The notes under the pieces were generated by a model. It did no database searches. It was not told the origin of the DNA and saw only the letters and a list, made by a program, of their open reading frames with translations. Below are positions 11,771-23,784 of a DNA stretch of 64,000 nt, in pieces. The position numbers were made by a program, and so were the translations under genes. Each line of letters begins with the position of its first letter. Position 1 is the stretch's first letter. Origin of the DNA: Impatiens glandulifera (taxonomy: Eukaryota > Streptophyta > Magnoliopsida > Ericales > Balsaminaceae); assembly GCF_907164915.1 (NCBI RefSeq), contig NC_061867.1, forward strand, positions 51,463,852 to 51,527,851. Reading direction: 5' to 3'.

Positions 11771-11934
11771 TGATTAGGTGGGGAAATTTAGTGAGGAAAT
11801 GACTTTGACATAATCTTATTCCCTGGAAAAATCAAATAATTTCTCTATTTTCTCTCTTTCCTCTCACTTTTACATTTTCCAACTAATGAAGGTGATGTCA
11901 AGTCATTCCCTCACCAAATTCTCTATCTCTATCA
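11771..11934. mobile_element. MITE with about 40-bp imperfect terminal inverted repeats
   Basis: The left arm (11771-11811, containing TTTAGTGAGGAAATGAC) is the imperfect reverse complement of the right arm (11895-11934, containing GTCATTCCCTCACCAAA). The total is about 164 bp with no coding capacity. Superfamily and target duplication are not resolved. Confidence 0.6.
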
Positions 11935-13119
11935 CTCCTCATATCAGTTATATTATTTTAAAATATTATTTTTATTTATGTAGATAATTTATTACATTTT
12001 TAAATGAAATTATATTTAGAGACGTTTCGAATCTTTATTTAAATTGAGTATTGTTTCAAAATTTACGTATTCTAATTTATCGAAATTGGTTTAAGTGACT
12101 AAAAAATGTGTAATTTAAAGAAAAAAAATTAAAAAATTTGAATAGAAATAAATTTTGTATTTATTTTTCAGAAAACTTCCTAGCAATCTACGTTTTGTAA
12201 GTTAAGTATTTTGTTGAGATACACGTTCAAAATTGACAAATACGGCTTAAATGTGTTATATATGAGAATATTTGGAAACATAAAATAAAAATGGTTATTT
12301 TTTTTACAAATTTGATAAACTAATTAAAAAATAAAAATATTATGTTAAAATAAAAAATAGATATTTTTTTGTGTGTGAAAAATCTTAATAATTAAAATTG
12401 TGATAGTTGAATTATTAATTAAAATAATTTTAATGTTATTTTATATTTTAAAATATTAAGTATAATCAATATTTTCTTAAACATAAAATTTTAATTATTT
12501 AATTTCAAATAATTCATTTTTAATCCAGCCATAGTTTTATACTTTTGTTTCACCACAATCCTACATATCAAACAATTTGTTTTGAAATCAGGACTGGTCC
12601 CAAAACCAAAAGGTAAAATATGTGGCCTGTTGGACACCATAAAATATAATAATTAAAAATAATGCAGTGTATTAGATAACTCACTTTTATTTATTTATAT
12701 ACAATTATTATATATATTAGGATTTTGTTCAGTTGAAAATTTTTAAATAATTTAAAATAATTAAATATTATTTTATTTTTAATCCATCATATCACTTAAT
12801 TATTTTTATTTCTTTAAAAAATTATTTTATCATTATATATTAATATAATATTCTCAAAATAACTGAATTTTTTAAATAATCCTACATTATTTAAACAGTT
12901 TATATTTTTTTCTAAACAAACTCACTATAATAATTCAATATCTAAAATATTAGAGATTTAATATTAGATACAAATCAAGATTGACTAGATTGAATTAAAA
13001 ATAAACTTCAACAGAATCTAAGTTACATTAAGGAAATAAACTATTTCCATCATTTTTTTTATGAAATAGAGATACTAAACAAAGTCAAATTCCGGGTCGA
13101 ATCATACCCAAACCCGTAA

Positions 13120-14217
13120 TCACATCCGACAATCGTTATTCAAAAACGAAGAAGCTTCGAGATGATCAAACCCCAACCCGGTTGGAATCGACCCGCAAAG
13201 ATGATTATGACTCATATCCATATGCCCAATATACCTAACCGATGACAACGATTTCGGTATCGAACCTTTCAAGTTATTATAGGACAAATCCAAACCCGTA
13301 AAGTACGACTTGGGTCCGAAAACATCTGGTATACACCCATTAAGATTATTATGACTCAAATTAACAATATTCAAACCCGTATTTCTCAACAGGGTCTCAG
13401 GTATTTGACCCGATAATTTGTTATTATCCAAATTGAGTGTTGAAAGAACCGGCATTGTACCGAGTTGACTCGGTATTGACCCAGTTAACTCATTCATCGA
13501 AAGATCCAAATCCGCCAACCGGCGAATACTCGCAACGGAAGAAGGAATTGAACCGGTAAGTTGATTCCTGTTCATCAATGCTCGACTCATCATTTTCAAA
13601 TTCCCAATTTCAGTCGGAATCTCGCCGGAGATTCTGTTATTACTTAGATCGAGATGTTTTAAACTAACGAGATTCACTATAGAAGGAGGTATATAACCGG
13701 AGATCTGATTATCAGCTAGGTTTAAAACGGTTAACTTGTTTAATTGTCCGATTTCTGAAGGGATCTTACCGGATATTTGATTTCCGATTAGGTCAAGGAT
13801 ACGGAGATTTGAAAGTGAAGTAATACATGAAGGAATCTCGCCGGTAATTCCTTTCCAATCGGCGACGATAAGTGTTGTAAGACGATTGAGTTGACATATA
13901 GAAGGTGAAAGAGATCCGGTCATGAATCCGGTTCTACCTGCTTTGATGAAGATTGGATCCTCCGATTCGCCACGGAGAGAAATTGATTCGACGAGTGAAG
14001 TAGTTGGATCGCAGGTGATACCGTACCAGTTGTTGCAGTAGTTATCGCCGGTCCAAGTGTCGAGAATTTTCAGGTAGGGTTCGTTTAGATTGGATTTGAA
14101 ATCGAGTAATGATGATCGTTCTGCCGGTGAACATGATTGAATAGGGGATGTTGTTGAGAGAAGTAAGAGGAGAGAGATGAACGTTGCCGTCGCCGGCGCC
14201 GGCGCCGGAGTAAGCAT
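13120..14217 (-). CDS. DRT100-like secreted leucine-rich-repeat protein
   Basis: This single-exon gene encodes 365 residues. Residues 1-28 are hydrophobic and Ala/Pro/Leu-rich and look like a signal peptide ending before the Cys-rich start of the mature protein. An N-terminal plant LRR cap follows (AERSSLLDFKSNL, then the paired cysteines of NYCNNWYGITCD at about residues 59-70). About ten plant-type LRRs follow from about residue 100 to 345, with repeated L-x-x-L-x-L-x-x-N-x-(I/L)-x-G-x-I-P. The end has paired Cys (HLCGSIP, NNDCRM). There is no transmembrane segment or kinase domain, so it is probably apoplastic. The organisation and length match the DNA-damage-repair/toleration 100 (DRT100) group, near the polygalacturonase-inhibitor-like LRR proteins. 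The biochemical role of that group is not settled, and the DNA-repair name rests on old complementation work. A possible TATA element (TTTAATATAAA on the - strand) lies near 14276-14290. Confidence 0.88.
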   Translation of the reverse strand: MLTPAPAPATATFISLLLLLSTTSPIQSCSPAERSSLLDFKSNLNEPYLKILDTWTGDNYCNNWYGITCDPTTSLVESISLRGESEDPIFIKAGRTGFMTGSLSPSICQLNRLTTLIVADWKGITGEIPSCITSLSNLRILDLIGNQISGKIPSEIGQLNKLTVLNLADNQISGYIPPSIVNLVSLKHLDLSNNRISGEIPTEIGNLKMMSRALMNRNQLTGSIPSSVASIRRLADLDLSMNELTGSIPSQLGTMPVLSTLNLDNNKLSGQIPETLLRNTGLNIVNLSHNNLNGCIPDVFGPKSYFTGLDLSYNNLKGSIPKSLSSVRYIGHMDMSHNHLCGSIPTGLGFDHLEASSFLNNDCRM

Positions 14218-16670
14218 TGTTGTTTTTGTAATGGAGATTTTTAGTTTTTGGTGAGGTTTGGGAAGAAGATGAGGGTTTATATTAAAGGGATCTGAAACAT
14301 GCAGGAAGGGTTCAGTATGGGGGTTTTGAATTACTGTAATGTCCTTGGTATTTGAGGATAATTACTGATATAGGCCGACAGATTCTTACTTCCATGTGCT
14401 ATTTTTTAATATTGTATTTAAGTAAGTAATTTATAGAGGTGGGTGAAAAAAATGAATATGAATTTTTAATATGTTAAATTATTTATATTAGGTTTTTGAA
14501 AAATATAATTTTTTATTGGTGTAATATTAACAGTATAGTTAAGGAATGACATTGAGAACGGATAAAAAAGTATAGTTTCACATTTCTTTTTCATTTTAAC
14601 TTGTAATATTTGAAAACGATTTGAATTATTGCGAAACTGAATTTGAACGAATAAATATTATTAAATTTATTTAATATATACATAATTAAAGTATATTTTA
14701 ATAACATTATTTCAATCAATATCTTAATAAGATATTAAAAAATACATATATTTACTTTTGTCAAAAATCTATCTTCAAATATGAACGTTTTCAAATTAGA
14801 CTAATAAATTTAACATTTGTCTTTTAACTATATATATTTTTTTCAAAGATTTCACCTATCATCTTGCATTTTGAATAGAGTTTTGTACTATAAGCAAAGA
14901 CAGATTTATGTAAAGATCAGTTGGGTAGAGGTCCACCTAAAAAAAAGTTTTTTTAGGTTAAAAACGTGACATTATCCCTGAATTTTTATTTTTTTAAATT
15001 TAGTTCAGCATAGGTTATATCAGTCGAATATGACATTACCCTGAGATACATGTAGTTTTTATTTTTAAATTTGGGACTCTTTGTTGGGAGTCAATTAAGA
15101 TATTCAGACATTTCTTTCAAAAACTCACAATTTAAAACTTTTTAATGTTACAAAAACAATGTATTTTAGCAATTTTAAACGCGAATAACTTATTATCTAC
15201 GTTATATTTATAAATAAATAAATAAACAAAAAATTTGTGTAATTAATTTAAATATCAAATTGCAAAGAATTAAAAAAATTTAACTATCAAATCAAAAAAT
15301 AAAAGGTAATTTTGCTGGTAAAAAAAAGTAAAATCCTAAATATTTTTAACTTTATTTACTCATTAATAATTTAAACTTGATCAAAAACATTAAAAAAAAC
15401 TTAAATGATATATGTTTTAAAATAATGACTCATGTGAAATTCATTTGTATATTAATTTACAACCAATTTTTTTCTTGAAAGGTCAATGTCTACTTTCAAC
15501 TAGCTAGATGCCGCTACCATTTATTGATTACTCGACCTTGAAATTGAATTCTTGTTCAAAATGACAGTTGTAAAGCTCAATATCAATTCATCAATAACCA
15601 AACACATCCTAAATTATAAACACAATATTATAAAGATTGTCTTCTATTATTGGAATGTGTAACAAAGTTAAGTTTTATGCAATAAGTTATGCATTTTTCT
15701 CTTTTTAATAATAAGTCATTTAAAAGAAGGGTGATGAAAAATGAAAAAAAAAAAAAACTTACAAAAACAATGTGAATAAACATAAACACTAATACTATCA
15801 AAGCCACAAATGAAAAATATCGGAAGAATAAAGGATCTATGTTGTAGGCCAAGTGATCCAAAATATTATATATATAACTAAATGATCTAAGTGGTTTTTA
15901 TTTGTTTGCTTGATATTATTATTAGTATAAATCGGATGATTTTTTGAATTTTTTTATTTCGAGAAAATTTTAAATCATAATCTGTTCTTAACTATTAGAT
16001 AACTAAATTTGCTTTAACTTATAATTCCGTAGCTCATAAATTTGTCCTATTTGTTATAAAGATAGATATCATCTTAAATAACATCTTATAAAAGAAAAGA
16101 TTAATGTTTTGAAAGTTCTTTTAGGCTTTTGTTAAAATTTTATTTTATTTTATTATAATTAAACGTTATTTTCATTTATTTATTAATCTTTTCATTCAAT
16201 TTATTAATTAAATTACATGTTATTTACTTAAAAAAATATTTTATAATTATATATTAATATTTTTAAGTCTTTTTATAATTTTTTTTAATAATTCATAAAT
16301 TATTTCAATAATTCCATACTTTCAACTTCAAATCATTTTCATGACAGAATGGGGCATTCATTTACCTAATAATGGAATGATTCATTATTACTGAATGCAA
16401 TAAGATGTCAATTTTTTATTGTATGGAATAACATATCATTGCATCTTTTTACTTTTTTTACACTTTCACACAAGTGGAGTACTTGAAGAAAGAGATAAAA
16501 TCCCGTGATAAAGAAAATCTAAATTAACTTTAATGCTATAAATAAAGATCATTAAAATACAAATGTGTGTTTAACTCTTAACATAGTGGGTCTAAACGTA
16601 AATTACCAGCCTTGACTTGATCAATATTCAAAACGATTCACGTATTATTCTGTTGGTTTCATCAAAATAA
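14218..16670. other. Intergenic DNA upstream of the LRR gene, repeat debris
   Basis: The proximal about 120 bp should hold the LRR promoter, since that gene is transcribed leftward. Further out the DNA is AT-rich. The segment 15534-15702 recurs at 23601-23764. No gene was found. Confidence 0.5.
15534..15702. repeat. Dispersed repeat, copy A (partner at 23601)
   Basis: About 170 bp shared with 23601-23764 in the same orientation. Common stretches include TTCATCAATAACCAAACACA and ATAAAGATTGTCTTCTATTA. There is no coding signal; the element family is unknown to me. Confidence 0.75.
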
Positions 16671-16713
<43 letters not shown>

Positions 16714-17209
16714 TGATTAATTTTTAAAGTGTCCGGATTGCCGAGTCGAGAACTGTGGTTAATTTGGATATATGTGAGAGTAATGGATACTTGGGTCGGA
16801 TTGTGGGTTGACCCGCCCATAAACTTAAAACGGTTAAAAATAAAATGAAAAATGCTATAGGTATGGTTCAAACTTGCAACCTAACAAAAACAAGTGCAAC
16901 CTTTTAACCAACTAAACTAATAACACTTTATATTTTAAATTTAACCCAAAAATTGATAAACGCGTGACATTTTAACAATATAAGTTCAACTTTTTAACTA
17001 ACTAATCTATATATATATATAATGATTCTTAATTTTTAAAGTGTCTGGATTGCCGGGTCGAGAGCTGTGGTTAATTTGGATATATGTGAGAGTAAATGGA
17101 TACTTGAGTCGGATTGTGTGTTGACCCGCCCATAAAAAATTTACCGTAATATTTTTTCACGATTTTTTATATTATTATTACTCGTGCAAATGCACGGGAT
17201 ACATACTAG
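16671..17209 (+). mobile_element. Non-autonomous Helitron with a doubled 5' end
   Basis: Two diverged copies of a Helitron-like 5' terminal segment occur in the same orientation, at 16671 and 17006. Each starts A|TCTA followed by TA repeats and then a block containing GGATTGCCG, GTGGTTAATTTGGATATATG and TTGACCCGCCCATAA. One 3' end follows: a hairpin at 17181-17198 (CGTGCA, AA loop, TGCACG, extendable by two pairs) and then, about 8 bases on, CTAG followed by T at 17210. TC at the 5' end, hairpin plus CTAG at the 3' end, and insertion between A and T are Helitron hallmarks. The minimal unit is 17006-17209; the outer start at 16671 implies either nesting or a composite element. There is no Rep/helicase coding. 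Confidence 0.78.
17181..17209 (+). other. Helitron 3' terminal hairpin and CTAG
   Basis: CTCGTGCA pairs with TGCACGGG across a two-base AA loop, with one T-G wobble. The terminal CTAG (17206-17209) and the host T at 17210 complete the expected 3' structure. Confidence 0.8.
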
Positions 17210-17935
17210 TTTACATAAAATTATTAACAATCATTATTTTTTCTTTTAAAATTATTAAAATAACTCTATTCGACCGACCTCTAAGGTTTAATATGCATTA
17301 GCCTATGCCCTATTATACCAAACAAGGCCTAAATTGTATTACCTAGATCTAAATAATCTCTAGCATTCAAATATGTAACCAATATTGAAATGATGTTCCC
17401 AACTTTACTAACTTAGGTAAAAAGTAAAAAGGTATATATTTTTTTTTTATTAGAGACCAACCCACATGATGAAAGATAATATTAAGTTTGGTAAAGAGTA
17501 ACTTTTTACCTAGTTTTTCTTACTATTTTTTAATATTTTCTGTCTTAAAAAATGTTGAGTTTTATGGGAAAATGGGTATTGTGTAGATGTCCTTAAAAAA
17601 CAACTAACAAAACAAATTACACAAATCAAAATATGTAAAAACCAAAATAAAAAGTTTAAATTTAACAACAATCAAAGAAAAAATGAGTAGAAAAACTAGT
17701 TATTTTAAACTACTCCTTGAAGAATTTTGATAGACCGGGTCAGATGGATCATTTGTGACATTCCCTGGGCTCTCACAGGAATGAAGGGATAAAAATGTAA
17801 TATTTTTTTAATTATTATCCCTTATTGTTCTATAAGGAAATATATGGATATGGAGCATCACTCTTTAAATGAAGAAACCGAAGACATATTTGAATTTCAA
17901 AAAATTAGACACTCCTAGGCTATAAATTAGACTTT
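17210..17935. other. Intergenic DNA between Helitron and intact copia
   Basis: AT-rich DNA with no gene seen. A slightly GC-richer stretch near 17730-17790 has no recognisable content. Confidence 0.45.
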
Positions 17936-17940
17936 AGGAT

Positions 17941-18177
17941 TGTTGTGCGGAATGCAAGAAAATGATGAACAATGAAGTGTGGAAATTAAACAGATGAAGA
18001 GAGATTTCTGATTGTCAAAAGATAAAGATAAAACAGATTACAACTAATGAAAAAGAATTGCAGCTATCTAAAGTCAGAAAAGAAATAAAACGTAAAACAC
18101 CTAACTTAATAAACATAACTGAATAAATGTGAAATAACTGAAATTATTAATTCCTATACTAAAGGCAAAACGTTACA
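17941..18177 (-). repeat. 3' LTR (element orientation) of intact copia
   Basis: 237 bp, identical to 22299-22535, preceded by AGGAT. Confidence 0.97.
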
Positions 18178-18189
18178 AATCTCCACCTT
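18178..18189 (-). other. Polypurine tract of intact copia
   Basis: On the - strand AAGGTGGAGATT abuts the 3' LTR. The core AAGGTGGAGAT is the same as in the nested element at 2105-2116, suggesting related copia lineages. Confidence 0.75.
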
Positions 18190-18225
18190 GCCTTAGTATC
18201 ACCCAACAAGAAAAGCCTTATCAGG

Positions 18226-21200
18226 CTACTTCCAACTGTCAACATTTAGCAAATCCAAACAATGAGTGAATTTGCTAAGTGGGACCGGCTTCGTGAACAT
18301 GTCAGCAGGATTATGATGTGTGCTGATCTTCTTCACTTTGATTCTCCTCTCAGTACGAAGAAAATGATAACGAACATCAATATGTTTGGTTCTATCATGA
18401 TGCACTTGATCTTTGGCCAAACAAATAGCACTTAAGCTATCACAAAAAACAATTGCCTGATCATGATGGATACCAAGGTCACTGATTAATCCTTTCAACC
18501 ATATACCTTCCTTGGCTGCTTCAGTTAGCGCCATATACTCAGCCTCGGTAGTGGACAACGTCACCGTCGACTGTAATGTTGCCTTCCAACTAACCACAGA
18601 GTCACCAAGGGTGTAAACATAACCAGTCATTGATCTTCTACCATCGATATCTGCAGCATAATCTGAGTCAGAATAACCAGTTACGAGACACTGGTTATTA
18701 CTCCCATAAATAAGACCAACATCGGATGTGCCTCTCAGATAGCGAAATATTCGCTTTACCGCTTGCCAGTGTTCCTTACCAGGTCGAGACATAAACCTGC
18801 TAACAACACTAACTGAATACGCAATATCAGGTATAGTGCATACCATGGCATACATTAAACTACCCACCGCACTAGCATACGGTACATTAGACATGTATAA
18901 CTTCTCAGCTTCAGACTGGGGTGCGAATGCAGACAAATGATCAGTAACAGCAGCAGGAGTATTGAGAGCCTTTGCTGTACTCATCCCAAAACGAGACAAC
19001 ATTTTCAAAATATAACTCTTCTGTGAAAGAAATAGTTTCTTTTGAACTCGATCTCTTACTATTTCCATGCCCAAAATTTTTCGTGCTCCACCTAGATCTT
19101 TCATATCAAACTCAGAACTAAGAAGGTCTTTCAGCTTTTGAATCTCCGACATCTTCTTGGCTGCGATTAACATGTCGTCTACATACAGGAGTAAATAAAT
19201 CAAAGAACCATCACTGACTTTGTTGTGATAGACACAACAATCATATGCACTCCTATTGTAACCATGTTCAATCATGAAATTGTCAAACCGCTTATACCAC
19301 TGTCGAGGAGACTGTTTAAGTCCATACAAAGACTTCTTCAGACTACAAACATGTGTTTCCTTACCAGGAACAAGAAATCCTTCAGGCTGACTCACCAGTA
19401 TATCCTCTTCAATCTCACCATGTAAGAAAGCCGTCTTCACGTCTAATTGCTCGAGTTCCAGATTCTGATGTGCTACTATAGCTAGTAGTACCCTGATAGA
19501 AGTGTGTCGGACTACAGGTGAGAATATCTCATTGTAGTCTACGCCTTCCTTTTGACTGAATCCCTTTGCAACTAATCGTGCTTTATATCTGGTCCCTTCA
19601 GCACTAGAGGTTCCATCTTTCCTTTTGAAAATCCATTTACACCCAATGACTCTTCTTCCCTTAGGTAAAGTAACCAGCTCCCATGTATTATTCTTGTGAA
19701 GTGATTCCATCTCCTCACACATGGCAGCAATCCATTGCGCAGAATCAGCACCATTAACAGCTTCATTGTAAGAAGATGGCTCGTTATGTATGACATCTTC
19801 AGCTACCTGAAGTGCATAACTTACCATTTCTTCAGTATCATTTATAGAGGGACTGATTGTCCTACTTCCAGGACCAGTTGAGATTTTTCTTCCCTCGATT
19901 GAATGAATTAACCTGTCAGGAGCTTTAATTTGCCTTCTAGGTCGTGTTGCAATGTCAGATTGACTTTCAGGTGCTCCAAATTGATAAACTTCCTCAGATG
20001 GCTTATCAGTATCGTGTGTCATATCAGTTGTCCCTTGAACTGGAGCCACCTCAAGCTCCACCTGTTTCTCGGTATTATTATTTTCTCCAGAAAGTGATGG
20101 CTTGATAGAAGAGTTAAGTATAAACTTCTCATTAAAGGTGACATCCCTGCTGAGGATTACTCTACCTTCAGAAGATGACCAGATTCTATATCCCTTGACT
20201 CCATCTCCATAGCCCATGAAAATACCCTGTTTTGCCCTTGGTTCCAACTTTCCTTCATTAACATGATAGTAAGATGTGCACCCAAAGACTTTCAAATGAG
20301 AATAATCAACGACATTACCAGACCATACCTCGTAAGGGATTCTGCAATCAATCCCAGTGTGTGGTGCACGATTTATCAGATAGCAAGCTGTTAAGACAGC
20401 CTCGCTCCAGTACTTTCTAGTCAATCCCGCATTAGAGAGCATGCTTCTAACTCTCTCTAACAATGTTTGATTCACCCTTTCTGCTACACCATTCTGCTGT
20501 GGTGTACCTCGGACAGTGTGATGTCTTGCAATCCCCATATCCCTGCAGAACTCATTAAACTCAGATGAACAGAATTCAAGCCCATTATCTGTTCGCAGCC
20601 TCTTAACCTTCTTTCCAGTTTGATTCTCCACCAGTGCCTTCCAATGTTTGAAGGTCTTAAATACCTCGCTCTTATGTCTCAGAAGATACAACCAGGTCAT
20701 CCTTGAGTAATCATCTATGAATGTTACAAAAGAGCTATAACCTCCTATACCTTCAACTTGAGCAGGACCCCAGCAATCAGAGTGGATATAATCCAGTGTG
20801 CCCTTAGTTTTGTGAACTCCCTTACTGAACTTGCGGCGATGTTTTTTCCCGAAAATGCAGTGTTCACACAACTCAAGGTTGGTAACCTTGTGGCCAGATA
20901 GAAGATCTCGTTTGGACAGAATTTGCATCCCCCTCTCCCCCATATGTCCAAGTCGCATATGCCACAACTTGGTTACATCAGGGTGCCGATTCACAGATTT
21001 GGATGCGACCGCAGCGGAACCTGTCAGCGTCTTACCTTGTAGTATATACAAGGTATTCTGTTTAATACCTTTCAGTATTATTTTTGAACCTTTACTGATG
21101 CACAAGGTTCCTTCTTCACCGCTAAACTTGAAACCTTTAGCATCTAAAATGCCTAAAGATATTAAGTTTTTCTTCAGTTGAGGAACATGTCGAACGCCAG

Positions 21201-22257
21201 TTAGGGTCCGTATCTTACCATCATCAGTCAGAATTTTGATAGTCCCAATACCCACCGTTTTACATATGGCATCATTTCCCATGACAACGTTTCCACCATC
21301 ATAATCTTCATAGGTATCGAACCATTCTTTGTTCGGACTCATATGATATGAACACCCTGAATCCAACACCCACGTATCAATAGGGTGTAGAGAAGCGTTA
21401 GCTACAAGGGCAATGTCCTCCTCCGAGTCGGTGTCTCTGTCTTTATGTGCTATCGCAGCCGTAGAATATTTGCCCCTTTTCTTAGGACAATTATTCTTCC
21501 AGTGACCAGGTTCTTTACAATAATTGCAGATGTCTTTAGCATTAGGGCCCTTAGCTTTGTATTTTTGATCCTTCTTCTTTCCAGACCCTTTGTAGTTGAC
21601 TGTGTTGGCAATCAACCCAGATGCTTGATTGTCTACAATTTCACCGCTCGCCTTATGACGCAGTTCTCTAGTATGAAGTGCTGACCGAACTTCCTCTAGA
21701 GTTACAGAGTCTTTACCCACAACGAACGATTGAACAAAATTTTCAAACGAGTTGGGTAAAGATACCAACAGAATTAATGCAGCATCTTCATCTTCGATCT
21801 TAACATCTATATTTCTCAATTCAAGTAATATAGTGTTTAACTTATCAAGATGTTCACGAAGAGACTTATCTTCAAGCATACGAAGACTGAACAGACGTTG
21901 CTTCAATAACAACTTGTTAGTTAATGACTTTGTCATGTACAAAGCCTCTAACTTCGACCACAGACCGATTGCGGTATCTTCATCTGATACCTCAGTAATC
22001 ACTTCATCAGCCAGACAGAGTAAAATTGTTGAGTGCGCCTTCTCTTCCAAGACCTCAAGCTCAGCAGTGATTTTACCAGAGGAAGACTCCTTTGCAGGAC
22101 CTGCAACTATCTTCGCCTTTTCCTTCGGCAATGGTGCCCAGACGCCTTGTTGTTTAAGCAAGGCTCGCATTTTGATCTGCCATAGACCAAAACTGTTTCG
22201 CCCTGTGAATTTTTCGATTTTCAGATTCATTGAAGACATTCTCTCGCCAGAAAACAA
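18226..22257 (-). CDS. copia gag-pol polyprotein, intact
   Basis: The protein has 1,343 residues with no stop or shift. In order it contains: gag (about 1-230, UBN2-type); the zinc knuckle [14 protein letters not shown] (about 243-256); aspartic protease DSGCSYHM (near 300); integrase zinc-binding LGHM and CEHC, then the catalytic core with HSDCWGP, TDNGLEF and [11 protein letters not shown]; reverse transcriptase with [10 protein letters not shown]; and RNase H with [11 protein letters not shown] and STTEAEYMA. All catalytic landmarks are present. Family knowledge says the polyprotein is cleaved by its own protease, and that the cDNA made in cytoplasmic particles is integrated in the nucleus. 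The first Met (22257) was used; a second Met seven residues in ([13 protein letters not shown]) may be the real start because it aligns better with usual copia gag starts. It serves as an internal reference for the mutated element at 1788-6497. Confidence 0.96.
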   Translation of the reverse strand: MFSGERMSSMNLKIEKFTGRNSFGLWQIKMRALLKQQGVWAPLPKEKAKIVAGPAKESSSGKITAELEVLEEKAHSTILLCLADEVITEVSDEDTAIGLWSKLEALYMTKSLTNKLLLKQRLFSLRMLEDKSLREHLDKLNTILLELRNIDVKIEDEDAALILLVSLPNSFENFVQSFVVGKDSVTLEEVRSALHTRELRHKASGEIVDNQASGLIANTVNYKGSGKKKDQKYKAKGPNAKDICNYCKEPGHWKNNCPKKRGKYSTAAIAHKDRDTDSEEDIALVANASLHPIDTWVLDSGCSYHMSPNKEWFDTYEDYDGGNVVMGNDAICKTVGIGTIKILTDDGKIRTLTGVRHVPQLKKNLISLGILDAKGFKFSGEEGTLCISKGSKIILKGIKQNTLYILQGKTLTGSAAVASKSVNRHPDVTKLWHMRLGHMGERGMQILSKRDLLSGHKVTNLELCEHCIFGKKHRRKFSKGVHKTKGTLDYIHSDCWGPAQVEGIGGYSSFVTFIDDYSRMTWLYLLRHKSEVFKTFKHWKALVENQTGKKVKRLRTDNGLEFCSSEFNEFCRDMGIARHHTVRGTPQQNGVAERVNQTLLERVRSMLSNAGLTRKYWSEAVLTACYLINRAPHTGIDCRIPYEVWSGNVVDYSHLKVFGCTSYYHVNEGKLEPRAKQGIFMGYGDGVKGYRIWSSSEGRVILSRDVTFNEKFILNSSIKPSLSGENNNTEKQVELEVAPVQGTTDMTHDTDKPSEEVYQFGAPESQSDIATRPRRQIKAPDRLIHSIEGRKISTGPGSRTISPSINDTEEMVSYALQVAEDVIHNEPSSYNEAVNGADSAQWIAAMCEEMESLHKNNTWELVTLPKGRRVIGCKWIFKRKDGTSSAEGTRYKARLVAKGFSQKEGVDYNEIFSPVVRHTSIRVLLAIVAHQNLELEQLDVKTAFLHGEIEEDILVSQPEGFLVPGKETHVCSLKKSLYGLKQSPRQWYKRFDNFMIEHGYNRSAYDCCVYHNKVSDGSLIYLLLYVDDMLIAAKKMSEIQKLKDLLSSEFDMKDLGGARKILGMEIVRDRVQKKLFLSQKSYILKMLSRFGMSTAKALNTPAAVTDHLSAFAPQSEAEKLYMSNVPYASAVGSLMYAMVCTIPDIAYSVSVVSRFMSRPGKEHWQAVKRIFRYLRGTSDVGLIYGSNNQCLVTGYSDSDYAADIDGRRSMTGYVYTLGDSVVSWKATLQSTVTLSTTEAEYMALTEAAKEGIWLKGLISDLGIHHDQAIVFCDSLSAICLAKDQVHHDRTKHIDVRYHFLRTERRIKVKKISTHHNPADMFTKPVPLSKFTHCLDLLNVDSWK

Positions 22258-22284
22258 AAATGATAATCTGATCGGATCTAACCC

Positions 22285-22296
22285 GCTCTGATACCA
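22285..22296 (-). other. Primer-binding site (initiator-Met tRNA) of intact copia
   Basis: TGGTATCAGAGC on the - strand, two bases inside the 5' LTR. Confidence 0.92.
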
Positions 22297-22298
22297 AT

Positions 22299-22535
22299 TG
22301 TTGTGCGGAATGCAAGAAAATGATGAACAATGAAGTGTGGAAATTAAACAGATGAAGAGAGATTTCTGATTGTCAAAAGATAAAGATAAAACAGATTACA
22401 ACTAATGAAAAAGAATTGCAGCTATCTAAAGTCAGAAAAGAAATAAAACGTAAAACACCTAACTTAATAAACATAACTGAATAAATGTGAAATAACTGAA
22501 ATTATTAATTCCTATACTAAAGGCAAAACGTTACA
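22299..22535 (-). repeat. 5' LTR (element orientation) of intact copia
   Basis: 237 bp, identical to 17941-18177, followed by AGGAT at 22536-22540. Confidence 0.97.
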
Positions 22536-22812
22536 AGGATGATTATAAAATCGATCAACAACTTCCCTAGGAACCTCTAGAGAAAGAACTAAAGCTTTAG
22601 AACATTGATGTCAAAAATTGCCATTGACAGCCATTGGTGTTCTTCAAACTTTTCTTGAAGTTAAAAAAAAGAGCGTTAAAGCTTCATTTAATTCAGCCTA
22701 TTTGATCATTGATCACATAATTGTTTTCGAACTAGTTGTGTACTTTTTTTTCGCCTCGTCTAAAAAAGTTTTCGATCTTAAAACATTTTTACCATATCTT
22801 TAAGGGTGGTTT

Positions 22813-23160
22813 GTGTTGGGATACCAGGAGATGAAGTATCCCTTAATTCAAGAACAGCAACACTGAATAATTGCATAAACGAAAGGAAGCAATTAAAGAA
22901 CGCAAATACAAGATTTATAGTGGTTCGTCCAAAACAGGCCTACATCCACTTTTGAAGCACAAAAGACTCTTAACTTTTTTATCAAGATTGTTATAGGAGT
23001 ATTACAATAATTCTCTCATAATGAAATCTCACACAACTCACAAGGAAGCGATGCTCTCAAGGCAAAACTTGGCTTTCTAAAGTGTCTGGTTGTACCATTA
23101 AATAAGCCCAAATTAGGTCAATATCAATATCGTGTTCAAATTTCTCAAAGAGTTTCCAAA
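22813..23160. repeat. LTR-like fragment, unpaired
   Basis: It begins TGTTGGGATACC and contains GATTTATAGTGGTTCGTCC followed by CCTACATCCAC, a phrase pattern common in plant LTRs. I found no matching second LTR or clear CA end, so the right edge is arbitrary. It could be a truncated solo LTR. Confidence 0.4.
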
Positions 23161-23600
23161 ATATTCTTACCATATTTCATAATTGTATTTTCATAACAAA
23201 ATATCTACTTTCCTTTTGTGTTATCTTATTTCCAAATATCAAGATTATACACAAAAGAGATATAGTTTTCTTTTGTTGAATATACTCTTTCCTTGTACCA
23301 AGATTGTGTACCATGAATATACCATATTTATAATATTGTAAATCCATTCTCAATAGTTTGTGCGATCCGAAATTGGTCGGCCTCATGCCTTACCTTTCTC
23401 TTGAATCCCGAGTGGGATGAGAAACCAAAATGGTAGGCTTGACACATGCACATTTTAGAAGAAAAAAATTAGTCGATTACTTTGCAAGTCCCGTGATTTA
23501 CCTTCCTCTCAAATTTTGTAAAACGAGGTGATGAAATAACTCACTCGGGAGCTACCTCGCCAAACTGAAATAGAACTTAGCAATAACTAGACATACTTTT
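23161..23600. other. Repeat debris, no gene
   Basis: Moderately AT-rich sequence without an open frame. It may be the continuation of the LTR-like fragment to its left. Confidence 0.4.
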
Positions 23601-23764
23601 AACCTTGAAATTGAATTTTTGCTCAGAATGACAGTTGGAAAGTTCAAAATTAATTCATCAATAACCAAACACATCCTTATAAAAACAACATTATAAAGAT
23701 TGTCTTCTATTATTGGAATGTGTAACAAGGTTAAAGTTTTATACAATAACATGCATTTTTCTAC
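23601..23764. repeat. Dispersed repeat, copy B (partner at 15534)
   Basis: See 15534-15702. It directly abuts the gypsy gag remnant, so it may mark an old deletion or insertion junction. Confidence 0.75.
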
Positions 23765-23784
23765 TTTGAAAGACGTACTATATC

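Larger units (their letters stand above)
10625..13119. other. AT-rich intergenic DNA with a MITE and a (TA)n tract
   Basis: Apart from the (TA)n tract at 11586-11617 and the MITE at 11771-11934, I see no coding potential. The longer chance frames are low-complexity, rich in Phe, Ile and Lys. Confidence 0.5.
17941..22535 (-). mobile_element. Structurally complete Ty1/copia retrotransposon with identical LTRs
   Basis: Two 237-bp LTRs (17941-18177 and 22299-22535), starting TGTTGTGCGG and ending GTTACA, are identical as far as I can read. The 5-bp target duplication AGGAT flanks the element (17936-17940 and 22536-22540). A primer-binding site and a polypurine tract are in place, and one unbroken frame of 1,343 codons covers gag to RNase H. 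Identity of the LTRs implies a very recent insertion. Nothing visible in the sequence prevents it from being autonomous. Confidence 0.97.

Noticed and set aside
16860..16920. tRNA gene (GGTTCAAACTTGCAACC phrase)
   Set aside because: No cloverleaf or A box could be drawn; the phrase lies within Helitron-related sequence.
20831..21181. 116-codon frame on the + strand (also 21752-22291 and 21445-21684)
   Set aside because: They are antisense to the intact copia gag-pol frame; the copia motifs explain this DNA fully.
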